Assembly: GCF_002575655.3 (NCBI RefSeq)
Contig: NC_053040.3
Coordinates: forward strand, 154,195,148 to 154,259,147
DNA from: Aegilops tauschii subsp. strangulata
Taxonomy: Eukaryota > Streptophyta > Magnoliopsida > Poales > Poaceae
Length of the DNA: 64,000 nucleotides
Direction: 5' to 3'
Shown here in pieces: positions 12,102 to 24,259 of this stretch. Positions within the stretch are counted from its first letter, which is position 1; every line of letters starts with the position of its first letter. The position numbers were made by a program, and so were the translations under genes. Below the pieces are notes generated by a model that was not told the DNA's origin, searched no databases, and saw only the letters and a list, made by a program, of their open reading frames with translations.

Positions 12102-13270
12102 TGTCGGGGAAAATGACACTTATGGGATCACTGGAACCCCTTCTACGGTTGGCGGGCGCGGGGTTGTAAAAAGAGTGGGTTTTAGGTGCCAGTACAAAGA
12201 TCGTTTACCCAGGTTCGGGCCGCGAGGATGCGTAATACCCTAGTCCTACTTTGATGTGTATTTGAGTATCCTTGAGCTCCTGAACTAGCTATGGCGTCTG
12301 CATAGTCCAAAAGAGTCGAATCCTTCCCCTGTACGCCTCGGGCCTCCTTTTATAGAAAAAGGGGTTGCCGCATTGGCACACAGGAGGTGGAAAGGTGTAC
12401 AGTGGATGAGTCTATCCTCTGGCACAGTCGGATAAACGCATTTAATACGCTGCCGACGTGCCCCTCTTGCTTTATCGGGGACGGCAAGGAAGCTCGTCCC
12501 AGCTGTCGCCGCCTTGCCTGGCTCCGACGCGCGTCCGAGCTGATGAGGCGTTGCAGTGCCACGTTGGCTGGTTGCTGGGCTGGCGTGGTGATGGAGTCTT
12601 CACGAAGATCTGCATGCCATCACGCATGTGCTAGCTGAGTCGGTGTGGAGGCCGCACGTCGCCACGCAGGTGCCTGCCCAGCTAGTTGCGCTGGCAGCTC
12701 TATGGGAAAGGCGGTGGAGTCTTGGCAGATGTGGCCCTAGCTGCGGCCCTGTTGATGTCGTCGGCAAGGGTCTTGCCAGGGCCTCGGCAAGGGGTCTTGT
12801 CGTAGCGTTGCGTTCATCCCCGGCAAGGGTCCTTGCCGGGGGTCTCGTGGATTTCCTCGGCAAGGGTCCCGCCGAGGATCGTCGTCTTCTGGTCCTCTTC
12901 TAATCTTGTGTGTTTATGATCTTCACAAAGATCTGCATGCCACCATGGAGGCGCCTCCTGAGCCTTGGTTCCAATGTGGTTGATGGTGTTGGAACCCTTG
13001 GGCTCAAGGGTGGCGCGCTCTGCTGGCATCGGGCAAGTTGCATCGGCAAGGCTCTTGCCGGGGCCGCGGGGGCCGTCCTGGCAAGGGTCCTGCCGGGGGA
13101 GTCCACCTCGCCCTCTTGCTCTTCGTGTCTCTATTCTTGTCGTTGCTCTGGTCGTCTTGCGCTCCGGCTTCCCTCCTCTGCCCTGCCAAATGTGGCCGTG
13201 GGCGCAGCTCCGACTACCCGTGCACAAGTAAAGGGGTCAAAAGGAGAGCCCCTACTTTTGTACACCGACA
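12102..13270 (-). repeat. 5' LTR of the Tat-type element
   Basis: On the minus strand this 1,169-bp LTR starts TGTCGGTGTACAAAAGTAGG (at 13270) and ends CCCCGACA (at 12102). A TATA box reads TATAAAA on the minus strand at 12348-12354. Several GGCAAGG...CCTTGCCG inverted units occur at 12760-13097. TTTGGCGGGCCAGG follows just inside the element and may be the primer-binding site. No second LTR is available for comparison. Confidence 0.82.
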
Positions 13271-14302
13271 CGGTCCCGTACGGAATAGCGCATAAACTGG
13301 GTTTTAAGCTTCTGTCACTCTCGCAACCCATCATCTAATTGCTACTCCACAATGTATTCCCTTAGGCCCAAATATGGTGAAGTGTCATGTAGTCGACATT
13401 CACATGACACCACTAAGGGAATCACAACATACATACTATCAAAATATCGAACACATATCAAGTTCACATGATTACTTGCAACATGATTTCTCCCATGACC
13501 TCAAGAACAAAAGTAACTACTCACAAATGATAAAAATGCTCATGATCAGAGGAGTATTAAATAGCATATTGGATCTGAACATATAATCTTCCACCAAATA
13601 AACCGTATAGTAATCAACTACAAGATGTAATCAACACTACTACTCACCCACAAGCACCAATCTATAGTTCTGGTAACAAGATTGAACACAAGAGATGAAC
13701 AAGGGTTTGAGATGAGATGGTGTTGTTGAAGATGTTGATGGAGATTGCCCTCCCCAAGATGGGAGAGTTGTTGGTGATGATGATGACGATGATTTCCCCC
13801 TCCGGGAGGGAAGTTCCCCTGGCAGAATCGCTCTGCCGGAGGGCAAAAGTGCTCCTGCCCAAGTTCCGCCTCGAGACTGTGGCGCTCCGTCCCGAAATTC
13901 CTCCCCTTATTTTTTCTCGGTCAAAATGACCTATATACCAGAAGATGGGCACCGGAGGTGGGCTTGGGTGAGCACAACCCACCAGGGTGCGCCTGGGCTC
14001 CCTGGCGCGCCCAAGTGGGTTGTCCCCACCTGGTGGGCCCCCTCTGGTAGTTATTTGCTCCAATATTCCTCAAATATTCCATAGAAAATATCTGTGAAGT
14101 TTCAGCTTGTTTGGAGTTGTGCAGAATAGGTAGCCTGACGTAGCTTTTCCAGGTCCAGATTTCCAGCTGCTGGGATTCTCCCTCTTTGTGTATACTTTGC
14201 ATATTATGAGAGAAAAGGCCTTAGAATTACTCCAAAAAGCATTATTATGGATAAAAACATTATAAATAACAGTAAGAAAACATGATGCAAAATGGACGTA
14301 TC
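13271..14302 (-). mobile_element. truncated LTR of a Gypsy element (TGATACGTCC family)
   Basis: On the minus strand the LTR begins TGATACGTCCATTTTGC at 14302 and runs to 13271, where it breaks abruptly at the Tat-type element's LTR terminus. It includes a TATATAG-like box near 13931. The body to its left, which would be the rest of the LTR and its element, is missing. Its outer edge abuts the degenerate DUF295 sequence, so this element probably inserted into or next to that gene. Confidence 0.75.
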
Positions 14303-14349
14303 ACAGTGCGGCCGTTCCCATAGACCCCTTCTCCACCATTGGGATCGGC

Positions 14350-15716
14350 CTTCCGAGCTGGCTGGCTTGAATACGTATCATGATGCCTACATGAGATTGA
14401 AGAAGATAGCAATTGCGGACCCGCCGACAAAGCGACGCGGCTACGACGATTAGTATCTCATCGTGGTGTTCGACATAAGGATTGCCATCAATACAAGAGG
14501 CAGTAACGGCAGAGGCTGGCACATGTTGGCCGCGGCAGATTTGTACCCCTACACGTTCGAAGATGCCTTGCGCCATGTAGGCCGCATCTTCGCGGTGACA
14601 AGCCAGGGGACTTGTTTCATCTAGTTGCCATCCTACGGTACGGGAGATCACAAACAGAATGCACAAACCATCATTTGCATCCCTAACGGTACTCCATTAT
14701 TTTGCTGGGACCAGTCATCCCCCGATCAAAATAAGATCGCTGATCCTGGATGTGCATTTGCATCCTAAATTCGGTCTAACCTGGAACCTTGTAGCTGACT
14801 TTGGCATATTGGGATCAACTATCTTAGCAGTCGTTACCCATGGTACCACTGATGTGCAACATGGTCACACAATCTACCACGATCGGACCGTCACCATCTA
14901 CCCAAGTATTCCATTTTCTCAATGCTATGTGTTAGAGTAGTAGTACTTGTTAGTTATTTTATTTTCTTGACTGGGACATGTTTACTGTACTAGTAGTACA
15001 ATTTAGTATTATATTTTTTAACCCTCTCTCCTTCTCTTTCATTGTTGTACTACTTACTAGTACTAGTACTTTTTACCTTGGAGGACGCGTATAGCTAGCT
15101 AGGCCCTTGAAGACTTGAACCCACTAGCTCCCACCATTTTTGTTTTTCCATGTATTACTATCTCATCCAAGTAGCTAAGAGTGGCTATATATAATAAGCC
15201 GGTTATTTTACTTCCTCTATACTAGAGTAGTACTATTTGCTGCACAGTATTACTGACCGCCATATTTGAGCACAACATTATTATGCATGGACCTTGACCA
15301 TGTACGACACCATGTGTCCAGATCTGAGATGCCGCGTGTACCAGATGAACGGCATCGAGTTCGACCCCCGTGGTGCTATGTGGGTGCCGAGGAACACTCT
15401 TGGAGAGTACTCGCTTTTCATTGGGGACAACTACCCCATTGTGAAGTGGATGCCACCTTCCGTGCATGACACCAAAGGCCTGCCGTTCATGAAGCATGGT
15501 TGTGTCTTCAGTAAGCACCGCCGGATGAACGACACTCTGGGACACGCTATCCCTGATTTATGCCGCTTCAGCTTGGTTGAGTCTCCATCGTGTGGAACCG
15601 GACTAGAAAGCTGCGACAATGATTCCTGTTACCCACTGCTATGGATCATGCCATCCATGAAGAACACCTGGGACTGGAACCTGGAGGAGGGCATGGAGCC
15701 CATCCATAACGTGTAA
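14350..15716 (+). pseudogene. degenerate F-box-type DUF295 gene, 5' part missing
   Basis: 14370-14640 reads as a DUF295 beta-propeller segment: LKKIAIADPPTKRR, LIVVFDIRIAI, GWHMLAA, YTFEDALRHVGRIFAVTSQG, with TAG codons inside. Its order matches the paralogue at 27279-27830 (LLKVVICEVPTPS, LIVLFDKG). After about 650 bp without coding sense, 15290-15716 reads CRVYQMNGIEFDPRG, EYSLFIGDNYPI and ends LEEGMEPIHNV with a TAA, the C-terminal DUF295 part. The F-box portion is absent, apparently lost at the LTR edge at 14302. Plant DUF295 proteins are commonly F-box adaptors. This copy is dead. Confidence 0.72.
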
Positions 15717-16019
15717 GTGGAGCATGGGAAATTGTGAATGGTAGCGCTGTGAATATATGTAGACTAGTCGTGCACAAATTTATCACATGAAGTGGAGATG
15801 AACTTGTGTGACATACTGGCATTTGTCCTTTAGAATTTATTACTAGTAAATGTGTTATATGTACGTGCAACTTGTATGGTTGTTGCACGGGCTCCAACAC
15901 GCTCTTTGAAAAAAAAGGTGGCACAACTTTGGATATAGGTGACGTAGCAGCATCATACAGTAGCACCGTTCGCTATAGTTGTAGTACTCCTACTAGGACG
16001 ATAACTCCTATAAAACCTT

Positions 16020-16112
16020 GTGCTTGGCTCTTTGCCTCTTCGGGAGGTTCAACAGTTCGTACTCGTGCGAACCTTGCACTTGGCTCTTCGCCTCTTCGGA
16101 AGGTCCAACAAT
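16020..16112. repeat. imperfect two-copy tandem repeat, ~60 bp
   Basis: The segment with TTGGCTCTT, GCCTCTTCGG and AGGTCCAACA-like words occurs twice in a row with small differences (first copy around 16020-16055, second around 16075-16112). It is non-coding and its origin is not recognised. Confidence 0.6.
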
Positions 16113-16175
16113 GATGATACTACAGTACAATATGCTTATGGCAATCTGACACCGAATGAACTGCTGCACGTCCAC

Positions 16176-16358
16176 CGCGAGGGCGAGGGAGAGGGTGCTG
16201 TAGTCAAAACCCTATCCTCGTCCTGCGAGCCACCGCGCCCGTGGGCGAGGGAGAGGGCGTAGGCGTATGTAGTAAGCAAGCTTCTCCTCATCCTGTGAGC
16301 CACGCGCGTGGGCGAGGGAGAGGGCGTAGTAAGCAAGCTTCTCCTCATTCAGCGAGTT
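16176..16358. repeat. three-copy GC-rich tandem repeat, ~67 bp
   Basis: GGGCGAGGGAGAGGG opens each unit (near 16178, 16243 and 16310), followed by a TCCTC(A/G)TCCTG(C/T)GAG segment. The second and third units share AGTAAGCAAGCTTCTCCTCAT. No function is evident. Confidence 0.7.
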
Positions 16359-16728
16359 GACGAGACACATCAAAGCAGTACCAGTCCATACTACGTCCTT
16401 TCCAGTTAATATGGCTTAATTTGAAATGAGAAAAATACACTGGCGGTCAACGTATGTAAAAATACGCTCATTACGGTCACTATATAGTTTTGCGGTGATT
16501 ATACGGTCACTAGCTCACCGTAGAGCACCGTATTGGACCCTACTGACCAGCCACATAGCCGACATGGCACTTTGTTGACTAGTTAAATTGACACCTGGTT
16601 TATGGGTCTCACCTGTCAGTTGGCAGAGCAAAGAAATCAGTTTAAACAAAACTTTACGCAGGCGCGACAGGAGTCCAACCCTTGCGCGCGAACCACCCTG
16701 GCTGTGTATGTGACTGCATGCACGTGTA

Positions 16729-17046
16729 CTCCCTCGGTCCGTGAAAAACTGTACATCTAGCATTAGAAAATTTTCCAACAAAGAGTGTACATCTACACTT
16801 CCAATGCACTTAGCCTTTAATCTAATCGATATTGATTGACTAATGCACCAACTTGTGCTCTAGCTATAGGCTACACGTCTATCCTTAATTACAACATGCA
16901 ACAACCTTCATGTAATCTTCTTCTCTCAATGGTCGCATGCACACATAAGTATGCTACTTTTGGGCGATAATTATGCCATGAAGTTTCGGTTCCTCTTGGT
17001 CAATGTGTAAATCTCTATATGTACAGTCTTTCACGGACGGAGGGAG
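16729..17046. mobile_element. Stowaway (Tc1/mariner) MITE
   Basis: This 318-bp element is bounded by TA dinucleotides (16727-16728 and 17047-17048). Its inverted termini begin CTCCCTCGGTCCGTGAAA on the left and are the near-perfect reverse complement on the right (CACGGACGGAGGGAG), extending to ACTGTACAT/ATGTACAGT inside. No ORF is present; it would need a mariner transposase in trans. TA target and CTCCCTC termini are diagnostic of Stowaway. Confidence 0.9.
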
Positions 17047-18309
17047 TAGGTTGAGCACTTGAGCGTGAGCGTGTGTGTTGCATCTTGTGCTGTGTGCTGC
17101 ATGGATGCATGAGTGTTGTGTGCGTGCTTGTGTACGTGTGAGTGTTGCATGTTGCATGCATGCATGCATGCATGAGGCTTTTACTCCCTCCCATTGACAT
17201 GTTCATATTTCAAGCTTCATTAAAACGTTGCATGCAAGAATTAAGAGAAAACTCACCAATGCGTGTAAAAGTTCTAGTCATTTGTTCCTCACGCATGCAT
17301 TCCAATTAATACGTTCGTAAACAAAATTTTCTTGAGGAAAACGAGCCCATTATTGCGTACTTTCGGAAAAAAAAATCTTCGGGCACTCATCATTTACTAC
17401 TACCTTGGTTGATGATTTTTTTTCATTGACCTGTATATAAACCTCCGTCGTAGTTTAATGGTCCCCTTTGTACTTAGTGTAAAATTTTGACCGTAAATTT
17501 AACTAATAAAGTGTCAATGCATGTCATAAAAAACTATACCATTAAAAACTATGTTCAGATACGAATCCAGTGATATGATTTTTGGTGAAATGCATTAACA
17601 TTTTATTAGTTAAATAGATGGTCAAAGTTTGACACAAAATACTACTAGTACTCCTACATTATTGGCGTCGGGTGCCTTGGCCAATGTTTCATCTTGTTGG
17701 ACAGGATTAGAGTAAAGGCATAGGGATATTGTAGATAGGAAGTCTTGGCGATCCATTATTCCCCATCTCGGTCAGAGAGAACTATTCAACTAGTCTTCAC
17801 GGTGAAGTGAAAATACACACTGCAGCAGATGGGACACTTAATTAATAAGCCGAACCAGCGTGTTGGTGTTACTAAATCAACTTTACCCAGTACTGCCATC
17901 ATGTTTTCCAATGGATCACGCTTCCGCAAATACGCCTACGCACCTCTCTCTTCCATTAACTGACATATGGGCCCTCTTGAGGTAGACCCACATGTCATCG
18001 GCTTAACTATTTACACTCTGTAGTATGGTATATCCTGGTAGTAGTACTAGTAGAATTAAGATTTAATGTACTTTCTTCCCCGTCTTTCCCTCTTCTTCCT
18101 CCTCTCTTCCCCATCGTTGGCCGCACACAATTTCCCCCCGCTCCCTGCCCGCCCGCCCGCGCCATCTTCCTTGGTAGCTCGTGCGTACCATATCCCTCCG
18201 CTCACTGCTCGGCCACACACGCCATCTTCTTCGCTCGCTCGCCCGAATCCACTTCCCCACTCACTCGCAGGCACACAAAACCCCAATCACTCAGCGCCCT
18301 AAAAACCCT
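17047..18309. other. intergenic DNA upstream of the F-box gene
   Basis: It contains a GCAT run (about 17150-17175), a palindromic MITE-like stretch (17410-17650) and, in the last 250 bp, a C/T-rich sequence with a roughly 60-bp near-duplication (GCCATCTTC and GCTCGTGCG words). That C/T-rich part could be the promoter and 5' leader of the F-box gene. No clear TATA box was assigned. Confidence 0.55.
17410..17650. mobile_element. degenerate palindromic MITE
   Basis: The left half (AAATTTAACTAATAAAGTG, then AATGCATGTCA) is mirrored by the right half (TGCATTAACATTTTATTAG, then TTAAATAGATGGTCAAAG). The element therefore folds on itself around 17550. This is the usual look of grass Stowaway-like MITEs with long internal palindromes. 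Its CTCCCTCC-type ends have decayed, so exact edges are uncertain. Confidence 0.6.
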
Positions 18310-18536
18310 ATGGCAAAACCGACTGACACGCAGAGCCGCGATTGGCATTCCCTCCACGATGTTCTCTTGGAGCAGATCTGTAATCGTATGGACCTGCTCA
18401 GCACCATGCATCTAGCCGCATGCTCGGTGTCTTTGTACCATCTACTCGTCTGCAACCGGCCGACCCTTTTCAAGACACCCTACTTGCTGATGCCCGATCC
18501 TCGCAGGTGGCCCAGACACCGACTTGACGATCCTAC
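18310..18536 (+). pseudogene. F-box gene, 5' exon part before the Copia insertion
   Basis: ATG at 18310 opens MAKPTDTQSRDWHSLHDVLL. Residues about 11-55 form an F-box: WHSLHDVLLEQICNRMDLLS, then TMHLAACSVSLYHLL, the SKP1-binding motif of SCF ubiquitin ligases. The frame reaches codon 75 (Pro), where the Angela-type element starts at 18537. CCTAC at 18532-18536 is the target duplication. The frame resumes in register at 27273, so the insertion is inside a coding exon. I found no alternative start that would rescue the 3' part. Confidence 0.82.
18532..18536. repeat. target-site duplication of the Copia element
   Basis: CCTAC here is repeated exactly at 27273-27277 on the other side of the element, immediately outside the TG and CA termini. 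It fixes the element's limits and the insertion point within the F-box gene. Confidence 0.93.
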
Positions 18537-20253
18537 TGTTGGGTTACATAGCAGAAATTAAAATTTTCTACGCATCACCAAGATCAATCTATGGAGTTTA
18601 CTAGCAATGAGAGGGGAGGAGTGCATCTACATACCCTTGTAGATCGCGAGCGGAAGCGTTCAAGAGAACGGGGTTGATGGAGTCGTACTCTTCGTGATCC
18701 AAATCACCGATGATCCAAGCGCCGAACGGACGGCACCTCCGCGTTCAACACACGTACGGAGCGGTGACGTCTCCCACGCCTTGATCCAGCAAGGAGGAGG
18801 GAGAGGTTGAGGAAGAAGGCTCCAACAGCAGCACGACGGCGTGGTGGTGGTGGAGTGACCGTTCTCCGGCAGGGCTTCGCCAAGCACACGCGGAGGAGGA
18901 GAGGTGTTGGGGAGGGGAGGGGCTCCGCCTTGGATGTGGTGCTGCAGCCCTCCCCCACCCCTCTATTTATAGGGGCAAGGGAGAGGGGGGCCGGCCCCCT
19001 CCAGATGGATCTAGAGGGGGGCGGCGGCCAAGGGGGAGGTGGCTTGCCCCCCAAGCAAGGGGGGCGCCCCCTCCAGGGTTTCCCCCCCCCAACCCTAGGC
19101 GCATGGGCCTTGGGGGGGATGGCGCCCAGCCCACTTAGGGGCTGGTTCCCCTTCACCTACAGCCCATAAGGCCCTCCGGGGCAGGTGGACCCTCCCGGTG
19201 GACCCCCGGAACCCCTCCGGTGGTCCCGCTACAATACCGGTATACCCCCGAATATTTCCGGTAACCGTATGGTGACTTCCCATATATAAATCTTTACCTC
19301 CGGACCATTCCGGAACTCCTCGTGACGTCCAGGATCTCATCCGAGACTCCGAACAACATTCGGTAATCACATACAAACCTTCCTTATAACCCTAGCGTCA
19401 TCGAACCTTAAGTGTGTAGACCCTACGGGTTCGGGAATCATGCAGACATGACCGAGACACCTCTCTAGCCAATAACCAACAACGGGATCTGGATACCCAT
19501 GTTGGCTCCCACATGTTCCACGATGATCTCATCGGATGAACCACGATGTCGAGGATTCAAGCAATCCCGTATACAATTCCCTTTGTCAATCGGTACTTTA
19601 CTTGCCCGAGATTCGATCGTCGGTATCCCAATACCTCGTTCAATCTCGTTACCGGCAAGTCACTTTACTCGTTCTGTAATGCATGATCCCGTGACTAACT
19701 ACTTAGTCACATTGAGCTCATTATGACGATGCAATACCGAGTGGGCCCAGAGATACCTCTCCGTCATACGGAGTGACAAATCCCAGTCTCGATCCGAGCC
19801 AACCCAACAGACACTTTCGGAGATACCTGTAATGCACCTTTATAGCCACCCAGTTACGTTGTGACGTTCGGTACACCCAAAGCATTCCTACGGTATCCGG
19901 GAGTTGCACGATCTCATGGTCTAAGGAAATGATACTTGACATTAGAAAAGCTTTAGCAAACGAACTACACGATCTAGTGCTATGCTTAGGATTGGGTCTT
20001 GTCCATCACATCATTCTCCTAATGATGTGATCCCGTTATCAATGACATCCAATGTCCATGGTCAGGAAACCATAACCATCTATTGATCAACGAGCTAGTC
20101 AACTAGAGGCTCACTAGGGACATGTTATGGTCTATGTATTCACACATGTATTACGATTTCCGAATAACACAATTAAAGCATGAACAATAGACAATTATCA
20201 TGAACAAGGAAATATAATAATAACCATTTTATTATTGCCTCATATTTCCAACA
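18537..20253 (-). repeat. 3' LTR of the Copia element
   Basis: The LTR starts TGTTGGGTTACATAGCAG and ends CATATTTCCAACA on the plus strand. A TATA box (TATAAATAG on the minus strand) lies at 18963-18971. A C/G-homopolymer-rich stretch (19020-19120) sits in the middle. Compared with the other LTR it lacks the CTAGGG segment just before its right end. Confidence 0.92.
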
Positions 20254-20281
20254 GTCTCCCACTTGCACTAGAGTCAATAAT

Positions 20282-23200
20282 CTAGTTACATTGTGATGAA
20301 TCGTACACCAATAGAGTTCTGGTGTTGATCATGTTTGCTCGTGGAAGAGGTTTAGTCAACGGATCTGCGACATTCAAATCCGTATGCACTTTACAAATAT
20401 CTATGTCTCCATTTTTAACATTTTCACGAATGGAGTTGAAGCGACGCTTGATGTGCCTGGTCTTCTTGTGAAACCTGGGCTCCTTGGCAAGGGCAATAGC
20501 TCCAGTGTTGTCACAGAAGAGAGTCATCGGCCCCGATGCATTGGGAATAACTCCTAGGTCGGCAATGAACTCCTTCATCCAGATTGCTTCATGTGCTGCC
20601 TCCGAGGCTGCCATGTACTCCGCTTCACATGTAGATCCCGCCACGACGCTTTGCTTGCAACTGCACTAGCTGACTGCCCCACCATTCAAAATATACACGT
20701 ATCCGGTTTGTGACTTAGAGTCATCCAGATCTGTGTCGAAGCTAGCATCGACGTAACCCTTTACGATGAGCTCTTCGTCACCTCCATAAATGAGAAACAT
20801 ATCCTTAGTCCTTTTCAGGTACTTTAGGATGTTCTTGACCGCTGTCCAGTGTTCCATGCCGGGATTACTTTGGTACCTTCCTACCAAACTTACGGCAAGG
20901 TTTACATCAGGTCTGGTACACAGCATGCCATACATAATAGACCCTATGGCCGAGGCATAGGGGACGACACTCATCTTTTCTCTATCTTCTGCCGTGGTCG
21001 GGCATTGAGCCGTGCTCAATCTCACACCTTGCAATACAGGCAAGAACCCCTTCTTGGACTGATCCATATTGAACTTCTTCAATATCTTGTCAAGGTATGT
21101 GCTTTGTGAAAGACCTATGAGGCGTCTCGATCTATCTCTATAGATCTTGATGCCTAATATGTAAGCATCTTCTCCAAGGTCCTTCATTGAAAAACACTTA
21201 TTCAAGTAGGCCTTTATACTTTCCAAGAATTCTATATCATTTCCCATCAATAGTATGTCGTCCACATATAATAAGAGAAATGCTACAGAGCTCCCACTCA
21301 CTTTCTTGTAAACACAGGCTTCTCCATAAGTCTGCGTAAACCCAAACGCTTTGATCATCTCATCAAAGCGAATGTTCCAACTCCGAGATGCCTGCACCAG
21401 CCCATAGATTGAGCGCTGGAGCTTGCATACTTTGTCAGCATTCTTAGGATCGACAAAACCTTCCGGCTGCATCATATACAATTCTTCCTTAAGGAAGCCG
21501 TTAAGGAATGCCGTTTTGACGTCCATTTGCCATATTTCATAATCGTAGAATGCGGCAATTGCTAACATGATTCGGACGGACTTCAGCTTCGCTACGGGTG
21601 AGAAGGTCTCATCGTAGTCAACTCCTTGAACTTGTCGATAACCCTTAGCGACAAGTCGAGCTTTATAGATGGTAACATTTCCATCCGCGTCCGTCTTCTT
21701 CTTAAAAATCCATTTATTTTCTATCGCTCGCCGATCATCGGGCAAGTCTGTCAAAGTCCATACTTTGTTTTCATACATGGATCCTATCTCGGATTGCATG
21801 GCTTCAAGCCAATTGTTGGAATCTGGACCCGCCATTGCTTCTTCATAGTTCGAAGGTTCACCGTTGTCCAACAACATGATTTCCAGGACAGGGTTGCCGT
21901 ACCACTCTGGTGCGGAACGTGTCCTTGTGGACCTACGAAGTTCAGTGGTAACTTGATCATGATCGTCATCATTAACTTCCTCTCTAGTCGGTGCAGGCAC
22001 CACAGAAACATTTTCTTGTGCTGCGCTACTTTCTGGTTCGAGAGGGGTCATCTCATCAAGTTCCACTTTCCTCCCACTTACTTCTTTCGAGAGAAACTCT
22101 TTCTCCAGAAAGGACCCGTTCTTGGCAACGAAGATCTTGCCTTCGGATCTGAGGTAGAAGGTATACCCAATGGTTTCCTTAGGGTATCCTATGAAGACGC
22201 ATTTTTCCGACTTGGGTTCGAGCTTTTCAGGTTGAAGTTTCTTGACATAAGCATCGCATCCCCAAACTTTAAGAAACAACAGCTTAGGTTTGTTTCCAAA
22301 CCATAATTCATACGGTGTCGTCTCAACGGATTTCGACGGAGCCCTATTTAAAGTGAATGCGGCAGTCTCTAAAGCATAACCCCAGAATGATAGCGATAGA
22401 TCGGTAAGAGACATCATAGATCGCACCATATCCAATAGAGTGCGATTACGACGTTCGGACACACCATTACGCTGAGGTGTTCCAGGCGGCGTGAGTTATG
22501 AAACAATTCCACATCTCCTTAAGTGTGTGCCAAATTCGTGACTCAAATATTCCCCTCCACGATCTGATCGTAAGAACTTTATTTTCCTATCACGTTGATT
22601 CTCAACCTCACTCTGAAATTCCTTGAACTTTTCAAAGGTCTCAGACTTGTGTTTCATTAAGTAGACATACCCATATCTACTCAAGTCATCAGTGAGGGTG
22701 AGAACATAACGATAGCCACCGCGAGCCTCAACACTCATTGGACCGCACACATCAGTATGTATGATTTCCAATAAGTTGGTTGCTCGCTCCATTGTTCCGG
22801 AGAACGGAGTTTTGGTCATTTTGCCCAAAAGGCATGGTTCGCACGTGTCAAATGATTCATAATCAAGAGACTCCAAAAGTCCATCTGCATGGAGTTTCTT
22901 CATACGTTTGACACCAATGTGACCAAGGCGGCAGTGCCACAAGTATGTGGGACTATCATTGTCAACCTTACATTTCTTGGCATTCACACTATGAATATGT
23001 GTAACATCACGTTCGAGATTCATTAAGAATAAACCATTGACCAGCGGGGCATGACCATAAAACATATCTCTCACATAAATAGAACAACCATTATTCTCGG
23101 ATTTAAATGAGTAGCCATCTCGCATTAAACGAGATCCAGATACAATGTTCATGCTCAAAGCTGGCACTAAATAACAATTATTGAGGTTTAAAACTAGTCC

Positions 23201-24259
23201 CGTAGGTAAATGTAGAGGTAGCGTGCCGACGGCGATCACATCGACCTTGGAACCATTCCCGACGCGCATCGTCACTTCGTCCTTCGCCAGTCTCCGCTTA
23301 TTCCGCCGCTCCTGCTTTGAGTTACAAATATGAGCAACCGCACCGGTATCAAATACCCAGGAGCTACTACGAGCGCTGGTTAGGTACACATCTATAACAT
23401 GTATATCACATATACCTTTGGTATTGCCGGCCTTCTTATCCGCTAAGTACTTGGGGCAGTTCCGCTTCCAGTGACCGTTTCCCTTGCAATAAAAGCACTC
23501 AGTCTCAGGCTTGGGTCCATTCTTTGTCTTCTTCCCGGCAGCTTGCTTACCGGGCGCGGCAACTCCCTTGCTGTCTTTCTTGAAGTTCTTCTTACCCTTG
23601 CCTTTCTTGAACTTAGTGGTTTTATTCACCATCAACACTTGATGTTCCTTTTTGATCTCCACCTCCGCTGATTTCAGCATTGAATATACCTCAGGAATGG
23701 TCTTTTCCATCCCCTGCATATTGAAGTTCATCACAAAGCTCTTGTAGCTAGGTGGGAGCGACTGAAGGATTCTGTCAATGACCGCGTCATCCGGGAGATT
23801 AACTCCCAGCTGAGACAAGCGGTTGTGCAACCCAGACATTTTGATTATGTGTTCGCTGACGGAACTATTCTCCTCCATCTTACAACTGTTGAACTTGTCG
23901 GAGACTTCATATCTCTCGACCCGGGCATGAGCTTGGAAAACCATTTTCAGCTCTTCGAACATCTCATATGCTCCGTGCTGCTCAAAATGCTTTTGGAGCC
24001 CCGGTTCTAAGCTGTAAAGCATGCCGCACTGAACCAGGGAGTAATCATCACTACATGACTGCCAGGCGTTCAGAACGTCTTGAGTTGTTGGGAAAACAGG
24101 TGCATCACCTAGCGGTGCTTCAAGGACATATGCTTTCTTGGCAGCTATGAGGATAATCCTCAGGTTACGGACCCAGTCCGTGTAGTTGCTACCATCATCT
24201 TTCAGCTTGGTTTTCTCTAGGAATGCGTTGAAGTTGAGGGCAACATTAGCGTGGGCCAT
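20282..24259 (-). pseudogene. Copia gag-pol polyprotein with two in-frame stops
   Basis: A single frame starts at 24259 with MAHANVALNFNAFLEKTKLK and ends at 20282. Gag covers residues 1-250, with a zinc knuckle CFYCKGNGHWKRNC at about 255-268. Protease has DTG at 304-306. Integrase follows with CRLGHIGVKRM, CEPCLLGK, IHTDVCGPM and LRSDRGGEYLS. RT has QMDVKTAFLNG and the catalytic YVDDILLMG; RNase H ends in EAEYMAASEAAHEAIW and DNTGAIALAKEP. Codon 588 is TAA (22496-22498) within integrase, where Gln is expected, and a TAG stands at 20666-20668 before the RNase H end, where Trp is expected. Both fit C-to-T deamination. Length (about 1,326 codons) is normal. Confidence 0.93.

Larger units (their letters stand above)
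5139..13270 (-). mobile_element. degenerate Gypsy element, probably Tat lineage, 3' LTR missing
   Basis: Reading leftward from the 5' LTR (12102-13270): gag N-terminus, gag capsid and knuckle, protease, reverse transcriptase, RNase H, a second RNase H-like domain, zinc-binding integrase N-terminus, integrase core and C-terminus. That is Gypsy order. An additional RNase H before integrase is typical of the Tat lineage. Coding frames are interrupted by several stops and frameshifts, so it cannot encode its own polyprotein. The left side ends directly against the neighbouring LTR at 5138 without a 3' LTR. It appears to have inserted into the LTR now seen at 13271-14302. Confidence 0.85.
15717..16728. 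other. intergenic DNA with short tandem repeats
   Basis: No gene is seen. The stretch holds a two-copy repeat near 16020-16110, a three-copy repeat at 16176-16358 and AT-rich filler. The right end abuts a MITE. Confidence 0.6.

Noticed and set aside
17150..17176. GCATGCAT run as a regulatory RY-repeat cluster
   Set aside because: Simple tandem GCAT sequence next to a MITE, with no gene start within reach; more likely a microsatellite.
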